64,000 nucleotides of DNA from Micrococcaceae bacterium. GTDB taxonomy: Bacteria; Actinomycetota; Actinomycetes; Actinomycetales; Micrococcaceae. Shown one piece after another: positions 15,050-21,983 of the stretch. The position numbers were made by a program, and so were the translations under genes. The stretch covers positions 1-64,000 of the forward strand of contig JABXHI010000061.1 of the NCBI GenBank assembly GCA_013393415.1, read 5' to 3'. Every line of letters starts with the position of its first letter. The stretch's first letter is position 1. The notes beneath the pieces are model-generated. The model was given only the letters and a program-made list of their open reading frames with translations, did not search any database and had not been told where the DNA came from.

Positions 15050-15433
15050 TCATTGGATCTCCTTGATGGTTAGCGTGATCCCGGCTTCTTCTCTGGTTGC
15101 GCCTTGTCTGAGATCTGGCCCTTCTAAATGGTCGTTCAAGTCGTCCACAATTAGCCCGTGATCGACTAGCCCGTCGATTGCTGCCTTGGCCGTGGGGTAG
15201 AGGTTGTGCGCGTCGTAGGGACGCTTATTCGCCTTATTCACGTAGGCGACAATATGCACCCGCTCTAACCCTTTTGGTAGTCCCGCGTTGGTTGCCGCGA
15301 GTTTTGCCATGGTCCGCCAATTGCGGGTCATCTCTGCTTTTACAGCCCAGTGGTGACGCTGATTCGCATTAATGAACGCGGGTTTCCCTTTCCGGTCAAG
15401 GGGTGCTGGCACGAATAGCACGTACTCAATCAT
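15050..15433 (-). CDS. rusA: RusA-family Holliday-junction resolvase
   Basis: 127 residues from the ATG at 15433 (AAGGAG 6 bases upstream). Signature block KRPYDAHNLYPTAKAAIDGL, then GLIVDDLNDHLEGPD, with the conserved metal-binding Asp residues; N-terminus carries NANQRHHWAVKAEM. RusA cuts four-way junctions left by recombination-driven replication. It overlaps the preceding gene by 8 bases and ends before a terminator. Confidence 0.88.
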   Translation of the reverse strand: MIEYVLFVPAPLDRKGKPAFINANQRHHWAVKAEMTRNWRTMAKLAATNAGLPKGLERVHIVAYVNKANKRPYDAHNLYPTAKAAIDGLVDHGLIVDDLNDHLEGPDLRQGATREEAGITLTIKEIQ

Positions 15434-15554
15434 CAATCTCTCCTTGCAGGTATGGTGTTCCTGTCCCGTCTGCGTGGTTTTGGCATACGTAGCTGGCGCC
15501 TTGGACGTGGACTGCGGCGGCTGACATACAAATCCAACAACACGGGCTAGTCAT
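15426..15554 (-). CDS. Cys-rich 42-aa phage protein
   Basis: The ATG at 15554 overlaps the stop of the previous gene by 8 bases, and the stop overlaps RusA by 8 bases. The product, MTSPCCWICMSAAAVHV... with CQNH further on, has a CxxC-type pair and a C-x2-H that could hold one zinc ion. No known family; it resembles the many single-zinc microproteins of actinophage early operons. Confidence 0.55.
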   Translation of the reverse strand: MTSPCCWICMSAAAVHVQGASYVCQNHADGTGTPYLQGEIDD

Positions 15555-15858
15555 CGGATGGTTCCAAGTGGTGTTTGAGGATGTGTAGGATTGTTCCGGC
15601 CATGTCTTCGACGCCTTTGATGTATGGGGAGTCTGCCCCGGTATTCGCTGCCATTCCTTCGCAAACATGCTGGATGGTTTCTAGCAAAAGCATGTGTTTG
15701 AACGATGGCACGACGAGTGGTTCGCCTTGGTGGAAGATTTTGTAGGTTCGCCCGTCGTCCTGTAATGCTGCGTCAACGTAGGACGCGTTGGAAGTCATAT
15801 AAGACCGCCCATTAGTGTCGATTACTTCGACGCGGGTCACGTCGGATAGATCAGTCAT
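15547..15858 (-). CDS. Phage protein of unknown function (103 aa)
   Basis: Begins MTDLSDVTRVEVIDTNGRSY at 15858. The first 50 residues look like a beta-strand pair with DDGRTYKIFHQGEPLVV; the rest is helical (MLLLETIQHVCEGMAANTG). No family recognised. Overlaps its neighbours by 4 and 8 bases in a coupled chain. Confidence 0.55.
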   Translation of the reverse strand: MTDLSDVTRVEVIDTNGRSYMTSNASYVDAALQDDGRTYKIFHQGEPLVVPSFKHMLLLETIQHVCEGMAANTGADSPYIKGVEDMAGTILHILKHHLEPSDD

Positions 15859-16067
15859 CGTTTCCCTTTCTTTCGTTGCCAATTCCAAATGGCGAATCGC
15901 TCGTAGATGTCTCGGAATGGTTGCGCTAGTGCTGTTCCGAGGCGAATCCAGGTTGCGTGATAGATGTTGTACATGGGGCATTCTTTGACGAATAGGCATG
16001 TGCAGTCGTACCCGCCGCCTTCGATTGGTGGGCATGCACCGCAGCAGTATTTTGGGCGGTCAATCAT
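15855..16067 (-). CDS. Cys-rich phage protein (70 aa)
   Basis: MIDRPKYCCGACPPIEGG followed by CTCLFVKEC, so six Cys residues in the first 31 positions, probably one or two zinc sites; the C-terminal half is an aromatic, basic helix ending RKKGKR. The stop/start overlap (ATGA) couples it to the next gene. Function unknown. Confidence 0.55.
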   Translation of the reverse strand: MIDRPKYCCGACPPIEGGGYDCTCLFVKECPMYNIYHATWIRLGTALAQPFRDIYERFAIWNWQRKKGKR

Positions 16068-16152
16068 CGTCTTCCTCGTATTGTTGTGTTTGGTGGTTGA
16101 TGGAGTGGCAATTAGCGCAGCCCATGGTCACGTTGCCGGGGAAGTCATGCAT
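16060..16152 (-). CDS. 30-aa microprotein with CxxC motif
   Basis: ATG at 16152, stop at 16060-16062. The product starts MHDFPGNVTMGCANCHSINH and ends in an acidic EEDDD. Its start overlaps the previous stop (ATGCATGA) and its end overlaps the next start by 8 bases, so it fills an otherwise empty slot exactly. The GCANCH motif suggests metal binding. Too short for family assignment. Confidence 0.5.
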   Translation of the reverse strand: MHDFPGNVTMGCANCHSINHQTQQYEEDDD

Positions 16153-16423
16153 TGCTACCCTTCTTGCATCCGGTGGGGTGTGTGCGCACTATGTCGTCCG
16201 GTTTCTGGGTTGCCGGGTCGTAGCCTGGCGTGTCCTCTGCCCACGCCCAGCAGTCCAGGCAGTAGATCGGGTCGGTGACAAATCTTCCTGGGCACCACCA
16301 GTCATCGATAACAAATTCCACCGCGTCATGCCTGGTGCTCCATGCCGCGTAGTCGCCATAATCTGCATCGACTCCGCAGCAGTCGCAGAAAGCTTGGTAG
16401 TAGGTCACTGATCTAATCGCCAT
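16145..16423 (-). CDS. Phage protein with two CxxC pairs (92 aa)
   Basis: Start at ATG 16423 (MAIRSVTYY), chosen because GGGAGG is 5 bases upstream; an ATG 3 bases earlier is too close. FCDCCGVDADYGDY and YCLDCWAWAED hold two Cys pairs, a zinc-ribbon pattern. Trp-rich middle (DDWWCPGRF). Overlaps the upstream gene by 11 bases. Function unknown. Confidence 0.6.
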   Translation of the reverse strand: MAIRSVTYYQAFCDCCGVDADYGDYAAWSTRHDAVEFVIDDWWCPGRFVTDPIYCLDCWAWAEDTPGYDPATQKPDDIVRTHPTGCKKGSNA

Positions 16424-16826
16424 CATCGCCTCCCAGCGCGTTGTGAATGGCTTGCACAGTCGGGCAGGGGTAGGTGGTTTCCTCTTGCCGTAATCCTTGG
16501 TCAGCGCAGCCCTTACATGACGTGACCGGCCCGTAACCGAATGACCACTGGAACGGTTGGTGCCACTCCAACGCGGCTCGTAGTGCTTCTGCCAGTTGGG
16601 GTAGGGCGGTACGGGCCAACGCAATGAACTCGGCGTTTTTTGGGCCCTGTATGCCTCGCCCTATGCCGCCGTAGCAATAAGTCGAGCAGTCTACGTCGGT
16701 CGAAACCACGTCATCTTTGGTGTAGTCCGCTGACTCTATGTTCGGTCCTAGACTTTCCCACGGCCCCTTGGTGGCTTGCTGGTCGAGCCGATCAATGTCA
16801 TCGAGTAGGTTTTGTAGGTCAGGCAT
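16413..16826 (-). CDS. Ea22-like phage protein
   Basis: 137 residues from the ATG at 16826. The pattern ATKGPWESL followed further on by KNAEFIALARTALPQLAEAL is that of Ead/Ea22-type early phage proteins, whose role is poorly known. The C-terminal part adds CKGCADQGLR, a possible zinc pair. Overlaps the genes on both sides. Confidence 0.6.
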   Translation of the reverse strand: MPDLQNLLDDIDRLDQQATKGPWESLGPNIESADYTKDDVVSTDVDCSTYCYGGIGRGIQGPKNAEFIALARTALPQLAEALRAALEWHQPFQWSFGYGPVTSCKGCADQGLRQEETTYPCPTVQAIHNALGGDDGD

Positions 16827-17023
16827 TGCGAGTCTCCTGTTCTCTTGACGCATTCTGGGCAGAAGTCTTCGTCTTTGGTGTTTGCCCAGCCGGGTGATCG
16901 TTCGGTGCTGGTGATCGTGGTTCCGTCTACGGATGATGCGGTGGTCTCGTAGTAGTCCACGTCCCATTCCCCGCAGAAGCCGTCGTCACCGTCGCAATGA
17001 AGTGTTGGTGTGCTACTTCTCAT
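16748..17023 (-). CDS. Cys-rich phage protein (91 aa)
   Basis: Begins MRSSTPTLHCDGDDGFCGEW with GGAGGG 7 bases before ATG. FCPECVKR supplies a second pair, giving a four-ligand zinc site typical of small actinophage proteins. Its 3' end overlaps the Ea22-like gene by 79 bases, which is long for this operon, so the C-terminus may extend into less constrained sequence. Function unknown. Confidence 0.5.
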   Translation of the reverse strand: MRSSTPTLHCDGDDGFCGEWDVDYYETTASSVDGTTITSTERSPGWANTKDEDFCPECVKRTGDSQCLTYKTYSMTLIGSTSKPPRGRGKV

Positions 17024-17330
17024 CGTCGCCCTCCTGGTCGGCGCGGTTGCGTAGCCAGCTGACGATAGAATCTCGGTCGCTCCAGATAATGCCTCGTGCG
17101 GTTGAACCGTCTCGATCTGAGATTTCTATAGCCGCTTCACGTAAGGCCCGTGCCGATCCGCGCTGTTCGGCGGCGGCTATCTCGGCCTCATACCAGCGGT
17201 CGAACTCTGCATACCGCACTGTGATTGGAGGCGGGTACTCATCCTGATAGAAGGCCATGTTGCGGCGGTGGTCAATGTAAGCGCTCCGCACGTACTCAGT
17301 GGACGGCGTGTGTTCGTGGTTAGCGGTCAT
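17013..17330 (-). CDS. Phage protein of unknown function (105 aa)
   Basis: Helical, charged protein: TVRYAEFDRWYEAEIAAAEQ, then RALREAAIEISDRDGS and DSIVSWLRNRADQEGDDEK. The helical segment with Ala-Arg repeats resembles small phage proteins co-encoded with Ea22-like genes. Overlaps both neighbours by 11 bases. Confidence 0.6.
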   Translation of the reverse strand: MTANHEHTPSTEYVRSAYIDHRRNMAFYQDEYPPPITVRYAEFDRWYEAEIAAAEQRGSARALREAAIEISDRDGSTARGIIWSDRDSIVSWLRNRADQEGDDEK

Positions 17331-17859
17331 CTTCGACCACCTTCTTTGGCACGATGCTGGCTGGCTCCCATTCGGTGATTTCCGAAGGCGAGAAACCGGT
17401 ACACGCAGCGTCTTGGAACACGTATTCTTGAGTGCCGGAGTCCCAGTAAGCTGGTCGCGCCATCCAGCAGATATTATTAGCGTTTTGCACGATGATCACC
17501 GGGTGCTCTGCCGGGACCGGGTGCACAACGGGAGCGGGGATGCGGTAGAAGGTAGTGTCACTATCCGGGTGGAGGCCACCCCTCTCTAGGCTTATGCGCC
17601 GCCCCAGTGGCCCTGACCGGTAAGTACTCACGACTGGGTGCTCGTAGACGCTGGTCACGCCGCGCCTGCGGGTTTTTATCTGGTCGCCTGTGCAGATCTC
17701 CTCAAACGTGCATTCCTGCCAGTCGTCCGGCTGGTCGGGGAGGGCATCGATGAATTTCTTGTATTTCCAGACGACGATTTCTGATACAGTCCATTCACTG
17801 CTCGTGCCGTTAATTTCTCGGATCGCTTCTCTGATTTGCTCAGCCGTATAGTTGGTCAT
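17320..17859 (-). CDS. Phage protein of unknown function (179 aa)
   Basis: Starts MTNYTAEQIREAIREINGTS. The N-terminal 45 residues are helical; a central part, WQECTFEEICTGDQIKTRRRG, looks like the start of a small beta barrel, and the rest is beta-rich. No domain recognised. It is the first of a coupled group of four genes (stop overlaps the next start). Confidence 0.6.
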   Translation of the reverse strand: MTNYTAEQIREAIREINGTSSEWTVSEIVVWKYKKFIDALPDQPDDWQECTFEEICTGDQIKTRRRGVTSVYEHPVVSTYRSGPLGRRISLERGGLHPDSDTTFYRIPAPVVHPVPAEHPVIIVQNANNICWMARPAYWDSGTQEYVFQDAACTGFSPSEITEWEPASIVPKKVVEDDR

Positions 17860-17868
17860 TGTTTCTCC

Positions 17869-18054
17869 TTATTTCTGGCGTCTGTTGCGACGCTGCTGTT
17901 TCTTCTTACTCAGGTTGCGTACTGCTTTGTCGCCGGTGGGGTCGGGGTATGTGGTGCGGCCTTGTAGGATTGCGTCGTCGAGTTGGAATGCGTGGCACCA
18001 ACACCTCTTGTTCCCACAGAAGTATGGGGTTTTGCAGGCATTGCAGCACCTCAT
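17869..18054 (-). CDS. Cys-rich basic phage protein (61 aa)
   Basis: ATG at 18054 preceded by GAGGTGG. MRCCNACKTPYFCGNKRCWCH holds six Cys and one His in 21 positions; the tail is very basic (KKKQQRRNRRQK), so a nucleic-acid-binding zinc protein is likely. Between it and the preceding gene lies a 12-codon frame coupled at both ends (ATG overlapping the upstream stop), which may just relay ribosomes. Confidence 0.55.
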   Translation of the reverse strand: MRCCNACKTPYFCGNKRCWCHAFQLDDAILQGRTTYPDPTGDKAVRNLSKKKQQRRNRRQK

Positions 18055-18085
18055 TCGTCCACCTCTGCTGCGTGTGGTGTGGTGG

Positions 18086-18346
18086 TCATGCTGTCCTCTC
18101 AAAATCAGTGATCATTGGGTATCCAGACGTGCGGCAGAAGTGACAGTGCGTGTCAGTGGCCCATGATCCACACCATGCGCAACGGCTGATCTCCGCGTCC
18201 AAAAGCTCCAGCTTGGACACGCGACGGGGTTCTGGTCTTGGTGGCGGTGGTGGCGCTCCTGGCGCTTCCTTCAGGATCGTTTCGACCGCTTCCGCCATGT
18301 ACGGGATATTGGCGCGCTTCACGTGCACTAGACCGATTTTGCTCAT
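18086..18346 (-). CDS. Phage zinc-ribbon protein (86 aa)
   Basis: ATG at 18346 overlaps the previous stop. N-terminal helix (MSKIGLVHVKRANIPYM), a proline stretch (APPPPPRPEP) and a C-terminal CAWCGSWATDTHCHFC zinc ribbon. Function unknown. Confidence 0.6.
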   Translation of the reverse strand: MSKIGLVHVKRANIPYMAEAVETILKEAPGAPPPPPRPEPRRVSKLELLDAEISRCAWCGSWATDTHCHFCRTSGYPMITDFERTA

Positions 18347-18804
18347 TTGTGGTCTCCTATGAGGTCTGTGAGTCGCTGCCACCGTTTGGACAGTTTGGCC
18401 ATGCGTTGAACGTTTGTGTCTGACAGCGCCTGTAGCTGCTTGCGGCGGATCGAAGGGTGCGACTGTCCGCCATACGCGGCTCTGTCATTCGTTAGTGAGC
18501 CTCCGTAGCGCTCCATATCGGCTTCCACCCGTTCACGTTCGGCACGCCACTCAGGAAGCATCTTCGCTCGGTGTAGCTCACGGTCTTCGGCCTGCTGTTC
18601 CTGTTTCTGACGGGCCGCGTCGAGCCTCTTAAGCGCGACGTTTCGGTGTCTCTTGCAGAGCATGGCCGCATCTAGTGGTGGCTTAGCGCAGGTAGAGCCC
18701 CTTGACTCCACCCAAGCGGCACAGCCTTGCTCAGGTGACCAGTCATCAAGTCGTAAAGCGACATAGCTGGCAAGAGCTAGATCCTCTCTTGAAACTTCAG
18801 TCAT
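18343..18804 (-). CDS. Charged coiled-coil phage protein
   Basis: 153 residues. N-terminal CAAWVESRGSTCAKPP and MLCKRHRNVALKRLD contain Cys/His that could bind zinc, followed by a long Gln/Glu/Arg-rich helix. Ends with MAKLSKRWQRLTDLIGDHK. Resembles proteins of unknown function from actinophage early operons. Confidence 0.55.
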   Translation of the reverse strand: MTEVSREDLALASYVALRLDDWSPEQGCAAWVESRGSTCAKPPLDAAMLCKRHRNVALKRLDAARQKQEQQAEDRELHRAKMLPEWRAERERVEADMERYGGSLTNDRAAYGGQSHPSIRRKQLQALSDTNVQRMAKLSKRWQRLTDLIGDHK

Positions 18805-18807
18805 TGC

Positions 18808-18999
18808 TTACCTTTCTGGGTCCAGGATCATGCGGTCATAGGATCGCCCTTCGGCTGCTATTCGTGGCTCTAGCTCGTGCCGGATCTTGAATTCCAAGCT
18901 GGATACTTTCAGCTCTAGATCGGTGTTTTCTTTTTCCAGTCGATCCCGCTGTTGACGCAGGTTGAAGATGACATCTTTCAGATATTCGACATCGCTCAT
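18808..18999 (-). CDS. Short coiled-coil phage protein
   Basis: 63 residues, heptad-like from residue 5 to about 45 (VIFNLRQQRDRLEKENTDLE). GGAG is 8 bases upstream of the ATG and an interrupted hairpin (19020-19049) precedes that. Function unknown. Confidence 0.6.
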   Translation of the reverse strand: MSDVEYLKDVIFNLRQQRDRLEKENTDLELKVSSLEFKIRHELEPRIAAEGRSYDRMILDPER

Positions 19000-19019
19000 T
19001 TCGTCTCCTTAAATGGGTG

Positions 19020-19049
19020 GCGGGACCAGCCGTGTACGACTGGCCCCGC
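19020..19049. repeat. Interrupted hairpin, second related copy
   Basis: GCGGG-A-CCAG (19020-19029), a 10-base loop, and CTGG-C-CCCGC (19040-19049). Same sequence plan and mismatch as the hairpin at 14958-14984, again just before a ribosome-binding site on the minus strand. Confidence 0.55.
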
Positions 19050-19080
19050 TTGGTCAGCCCGGCTCAAAGTGTTGGTTTGG

Positions 19081-19326
19081 TTATGCTGCTGGTGTGCAGA
19101 ATCGCTCGAGTAGATCGACGTTGAATCCGCCGAAGTGGACGTCACCGTCACCGTTGTTGACGATGGTGACTGGGGCTTCCCGGTAGTCCAGGGCTTTGAT
19201 CGCTTCAAGAGCTTGTAAGTCTTCGGAGGCGTTCACCACGTCGTAGCTGATGCCCCGCTTATCAAGCCACCGTTTGACCGCTCGGCACCGCTGGCAGTTG
19301 TTCGTCTCATACACTGTGATCTTCAA
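19081..19326 (-). CDS. nrdH: NrdH-type glutaredoxin-like redoxin
   Basis: 81 residues from a TTG at 19326 with AAAGGAG 7 bases upstream. ITVYETNNCQRCRAVKRWLD carries the CxxC redox pair (here CQRC), and APVTIVNNGDGDVHFGGFN matches the cis-Pro/TVI region that follows in NrdH. NrdH supplies electrons to ribonucleotide reductase; phages carry it to support dNTP supply. Preceded by a terminator (19349-19373). Confidence 0.85.
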   Translation of the reverse strand: MKITVYETNNCQRCRAVKRWLDKRGISYDVVNASEDLQALEAIKALDYREAPVTIVNNGDGDVHFGGFNVDLLERFCTPAA

Positions 19327-19348
19327 AAAAAGTGCTCCTTTTGGGTAT

Positions 19349-19373
19349 AAAAAATGCAGCCACAACGGGCTGC
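19349..19373 (-). terminator. Intrinsic terminator between SSB and NrdH genes
   Basis: On the minus strand GCAGCC-CGTTGT-GGCTGC is followed by ATTTTTTATACCC. The T-run region is part of an 18-base exact repeat shared with the terminator at 14995-15018. Downstream genes need read-through or antitermination. Confidence 0.7.
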
Positions 19374-19432
19374 TATGATGGGTGTGACCGCTGACGCCTC
19401 TCACATGAAGCGCACTTCGGCGGTCTTTCTTG

Positions 19433-19894
19433 TCAGAATGGTGCTTCGCCTTGTTGTGGTTGCTGGAACCCGCCACCCCAAGCGTTGCCAGGCGCATTAC
19501 CCCACGCGCCCTGTGAATTAGCGGATGATTGACCGCCCTGCTGCTGGGCTTGATCCTTTGGCGCGAAGTAGACTAGTCCCACATGGTCAGCGGTCACATC
19601 AAGCGACTTCCCAGGTGCGCCCGCCTCTGTGGTGTACTCGCGGGTCGCCATTTTTCCTGACACGGTGACTTGCTGTTTCTTGCCTGACTCAATCACATTG
19701 GCTAAATCCTCGGCGTGCTTCCCAAAGACCGTAATCTCATACCAGGTTGTGCCAATATCGTCATAAGACTGTGTTTGTCGGTTGTAGCGAGAATGATTTT
19801 CAGCAGCACTAAAACGAAACATCGCCTTGCCGTCATTCGTGAACTTCAGACCACGAACCTGACCGACATTCGCTCTGAAACTTACTTGCGCCAT
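19433..19894 (-). CDS. ssb: Single-stranded DNA-binding protein
   Basis: 153 residues. OB-fold features: an initial strand ending in VRGLKFTNDGKAMFRFSAAE, WYEITVFGKHAEDLANVIES, VTVSGKMATREYTTEAG and a strand ending in DHVGLVYF. The C-terminal tail is Gln/Gly/Ala-rich and ends GEAPF, a weakened version of the acidic DDDIPF tip used to recruit partners. TAATG-type overlap with the gene upstream. Confidence 0.9.
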   Translation of the reverse strand: MAQVSFRANVGQVRGLKFTNDGKAMFRFSAAENHSRYNRQTQSYDDIGTTWYEITVFGKHAEDLANVIESGKKQQVTVSGKMATREYTTEAGAPGKSLDVTADHVGLVYFAPKDQAQQQGGQSSANSQGAWGNAPGNAWGGGFQQPQQGEAPF

Positions 19895-20433
19895 TAGTTA
19901 GCTCCTTCTTCTTGTTGTGGTGTTGCTGCTGCTTGTATTGCGTCGAATACGTGCTGTGGTGCGTGCTGTTGGGTTGCTTGCTGCCATAGGGCGCGTAGTG
20001 TGTCCTGCTCACCGTTAGCGCCTGTAATGAGCGCCTGCCAATCAGTCTGTGGTTGTTGCTGCAACGGCTGGATAGTGATTTTCTGTCGCTTCCCACGCGC
20101 TACTGTGACGGTCACGTTTTTCGGTTCATCAAGGTGAGAAAGCGCGGCAATACGGATACCGCCAACAGCGTCCTTGCCGAACCGGATTGACGGGTCGCCG
20201 TACAGCTCAACTTGTCTGCCTTGCCATGCTGTGGCATCATCTCCCCAGCAAGCGATCAGCGTCCTTAGAACGGTCAAAGGGGGTCGCCATACCCGCTGTT
20301 CCCCCTCTAACCCGATGTCGTATTTTTGTTCTGCTGTGCCCACGCGCACACCAGCAACCGTGAACACCTTGCTGCCACTAACAAAATCTTCGTAGTTGAT
20401 TTGGTCGGAACGTGGTTCTGCTGTGATTTTCAA
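19894..20433 (-). CDS. Conserved actinophage protein next to YqaJ exonuclease and SSB
   Basis: 179 residues from a TTG at 20433 whose last two bases form the upstream stop (TTGA), with AGGAGG 9 bases before it. Blocks such as RSDQINYEDFVSGSKVFTVA, RVWRPPLTVLRTLIACWGDD and LYGDPSIRFGKDAVGGIRI look well ordered; the C-terminus is Gln-rich (QPLQQQPQTDWQ) and Ala-rich. No family named. Its place between exonuclease and SSB is the slot usually occupied by an annealing protein, so it is a candidate annealase or exonuclease partner. Confidence 0.65.
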   Translation of the reverse strand: MKITAEPRSDQINYEDFVSGSKVFTVAGVRVGTAEQKYDIGLEGEQRVWRPPLTVLRTLIACWGDDATAWQGRQVELYGDPSIRFGKDAVGGIRIAALSHLDEPKNVTVTVARGKRQKITIQPLQQQPQTDWQALITGANGEQDTLRALWQQATQQHAPQHVFDAIQAAATPQQEEGAN

Positions 20434-21128
20434 AGCTGTAATCCTCCTAGCTCTAATTCCCAATCTTCGACTTGCTCCACGTACTCAGTGGCCGGCATCC
20501 CAGCGGCGCGTGTCTCATAGTCGGCAATGATTTCTGTGATCTTTTGCTCCGCATATTCCAGAGCCTTACCAATGGCTTCTTGCCAGGCAGGGTCAGGCAG
20601 GACACGCAAAATCATCATCGGCATCCCGGTCGAATAAGACACGTAATCAATCCAGCCACGCCCGGTCACGAATAAGCCGGTTTGAAGTTGTGCCATGTTC
20701 TCATCAGGTACCACACCATCGAGGATGTGACTTACTTGGATTCGCTGTTTTCGGGACTTAATCTCAATGAGTCCATCACCTGTCACTAGCCCGTCTGGTG
20801 AGTACCCGATCTTGTGGCCGTTCACGTCTCGTACGATGAACCCGACCTCTTGCACTTCGACGCCTTTATGCTTGGCGTATTCTTCGCGTGCGATTGGCTC
20901 ATAAAAGTGGCCACGCTCAATGTCACGGCTAGTGAAGGGGTCCTCTGACCGGGCTGTGATTCGTTCTGCTGCGATCTCTTTCAGCTTCGTGAGGCCGGTC
21001 TGTGCCGTAGACACGGCCTTCGTCTTTGGTGTGATTAGTGCGCCGATGGTGGATGCTGTGACCATGCCACGGCGTAAATCGTGCCATTCGTCGCTACCCT
21101 GATCGCAGTCATAGATTTTGATGCTCAT
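20430..21128 (-). CDS. YqaJ-family exonuclease (lambda Exo-like)
   Basis: 232 residues. Core motifs: GSDEWHDLRRGMVTAS, ERGHFYEPIAREEYAKHKGV, IGYSPDGLVTGDG and LIEIKSRKQ, the PD-(D/E)xK nuclease set (Asp in SPDGL, Glu and Lys in EIKSR), then ENMAQLQTGL. It digests one strand from double-stranded ends to feed phage recombination. Coupled to genes on both sides by 4-base overlaps. Confidence 0.92.
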   Translation of the reverse strand: MSIKIYDCDQGSDEWHDLRRGMVTASTIGALITPKTKAVSTAQTGLTKLKEIAAERITARSEDPFTSRDIERGHFYEPIAREEYAKHKGVEVQEVGFIVRDVNGHKIGYSPDGLVTGDGLIEIKSRKQRIQVSHILDGVVPDENMAQLQTGLFVTGRGWIDYVSYSTGMPMMILRVLPDPAWQEAIGKALEYAEQKITEIIADYETRAAGMPATEYVEQVEDWELELGGLQL

Positions 21129-21379
21129 CTGATTTGCCTCCGTCTGAATCGGTCCATTGACTCATTGCTAATGTCTTCTATTTGTTGGTTGCGTGCTCGG
21201 ATGGTCCGGTCGAGGATTTCGGTGAGTTCTTGTAACGCTGTTTCGATGGTGTGGTCTCGGCGTTCTTTCCCAACGTCGAGGTCGATTAGTCCGTCCTGCC
21301 ATAGGTGGAGTGCTGCAAGAATGTGTCCCTCGTGCATCTGCAAGATCTGGGTCTCATCAATAACCCGCTGCTTACTCAT
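21125..21379 (-). CDS. Phage protein of unknown function (84 aa)
   Basis: ATG at 21379 overlaps the previous stop by 8 bases. Sequence MSKQRVIDETQILQMHEGHI, then LTEILDRTIRARNQQIEDIS, entirely helical and charged. Coupled by ATGA to the YqaJ gene, suggesting a partner role. Confidence 0.55.
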   Translation of the reverse strand: MSKQRVIDETQILQMHEGHILAALHLWQDGLIDLDVGKERRDHTIETALQELTEILDRTIRARNQQIEDISNESMDRFRRRQIR

Positions 21380-21635
21380 GGCTGTCACCCCAATAGATCA
21401 CGTGGGCGGGGAATTCTTCGGCATAGAAGTGATAGCGGCGGACCGCCTCTGCGACGAATATGCCCTTGTCGTTGATGAGTTTCGTCCCATCTGGCAGCTT
21501 CTGCGCATCTTCTACGCTGTCTATCCGGCTTGCGTCCCATAAGGCTTGCAGGGCGACTTGTGCTGTACTGCCTGACCAGTCCATCTGTTTTTGAACTGCA
21601 TCCACAACGTGCTGCGGGTATGGGTGATTGCTCAT
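21372..21635 (-). CDS. Phage protein of unknown function (87 aa)
   Basis: ATG at 21635, AGGAG 6 bases upstream. Contains WSGSTAQVALQALWDASRID, then a beta part (GTKLINDKGIFVAEAVRRYH). The opening pattern HVVDAVQKQMDW is seen in uncharacterised actinophage proteins. Overlaps neighbours by 4 and 8 bases. Confidence 0.55.
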   Translation of the reverse strand: MSNHPYPQHVVDAVQKQMDWSGSTAQVALQALWDASRIDSVEDAQKLPDGTKLINDKGIFVAEAVRRYHFYAEEFPAHVIYWGDSHE

Positions 21636-21751
21636 GGTTGCTCCTGGTCGGATAGTTGGGTGTCTGGGCTTGTCCTGTGGGCAATGAAAAAGGCTGCTCC
21701 CACGATGTAGGTGATGAGCGCCCATGAGCCGATAACTGAAAGGCTAAGCAT
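21632..21751 (-). CDS. 39-aa single-pass membrane microprotein
   Basis: ATG at 21751 overlaps the previous stop (ATGCTTAG) and the TGA overlaps the next ATG. MLSLSVIGSWALITYIVGAA begins a single hydrophobic helix (about 1-24), followed by a polar tail rich in Gln and Asp. Perfect coupling on both sides makes it a real gene. Function unknown. Confidence 0.6.
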   Translation of the reverse strand: MLSLSVIGSWALITYIVGAAFFIAHRTSPDTQLSDQEQP

Positions 21752-21983
21752 CTTTGACTCCGGTTCTTTCGATGATCTGCTGTTCTAAGACGTGGCGTTC
21801 AGCGCTGGTCAGTGATTCCACAAGGTTCGGAGTGTTATAGAACGTCATAAGATTCGCGGTTTCGGTAGCGTAAGTGATGGCCATAATCGCTTCGGTTGTC
21901 ACAATCGCATGGTCATGGGTCTCTTCAACGGTGTACCCCTTAGCTAGCACCTCGTAATGCGGGTTGCCATTCACCTCACGCAT
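21744..21983 (-). CDS. Phage protein of unknown function (79 aa)
   Basis: MREVNGNPHYEVLAKGYTVE, then a Thr/Ala/Ile-rich middle (VTTEAIMAITYATETANLMT) and a charged helix (LTSAERHVLEQQIIERTG). No family recognised. Overlaps the ATPase gene upstream by 8 bases and the microprotein gene downstream by 8 bases. Confidence 0.55.
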   Translation of the reverse strand: MREVNGNPHYEVLAKGYTVEETHDHAIVTTEAIMAITYATETANLMTFYNTPNLVESLTSAERHVLEQQIIERTGVKDA

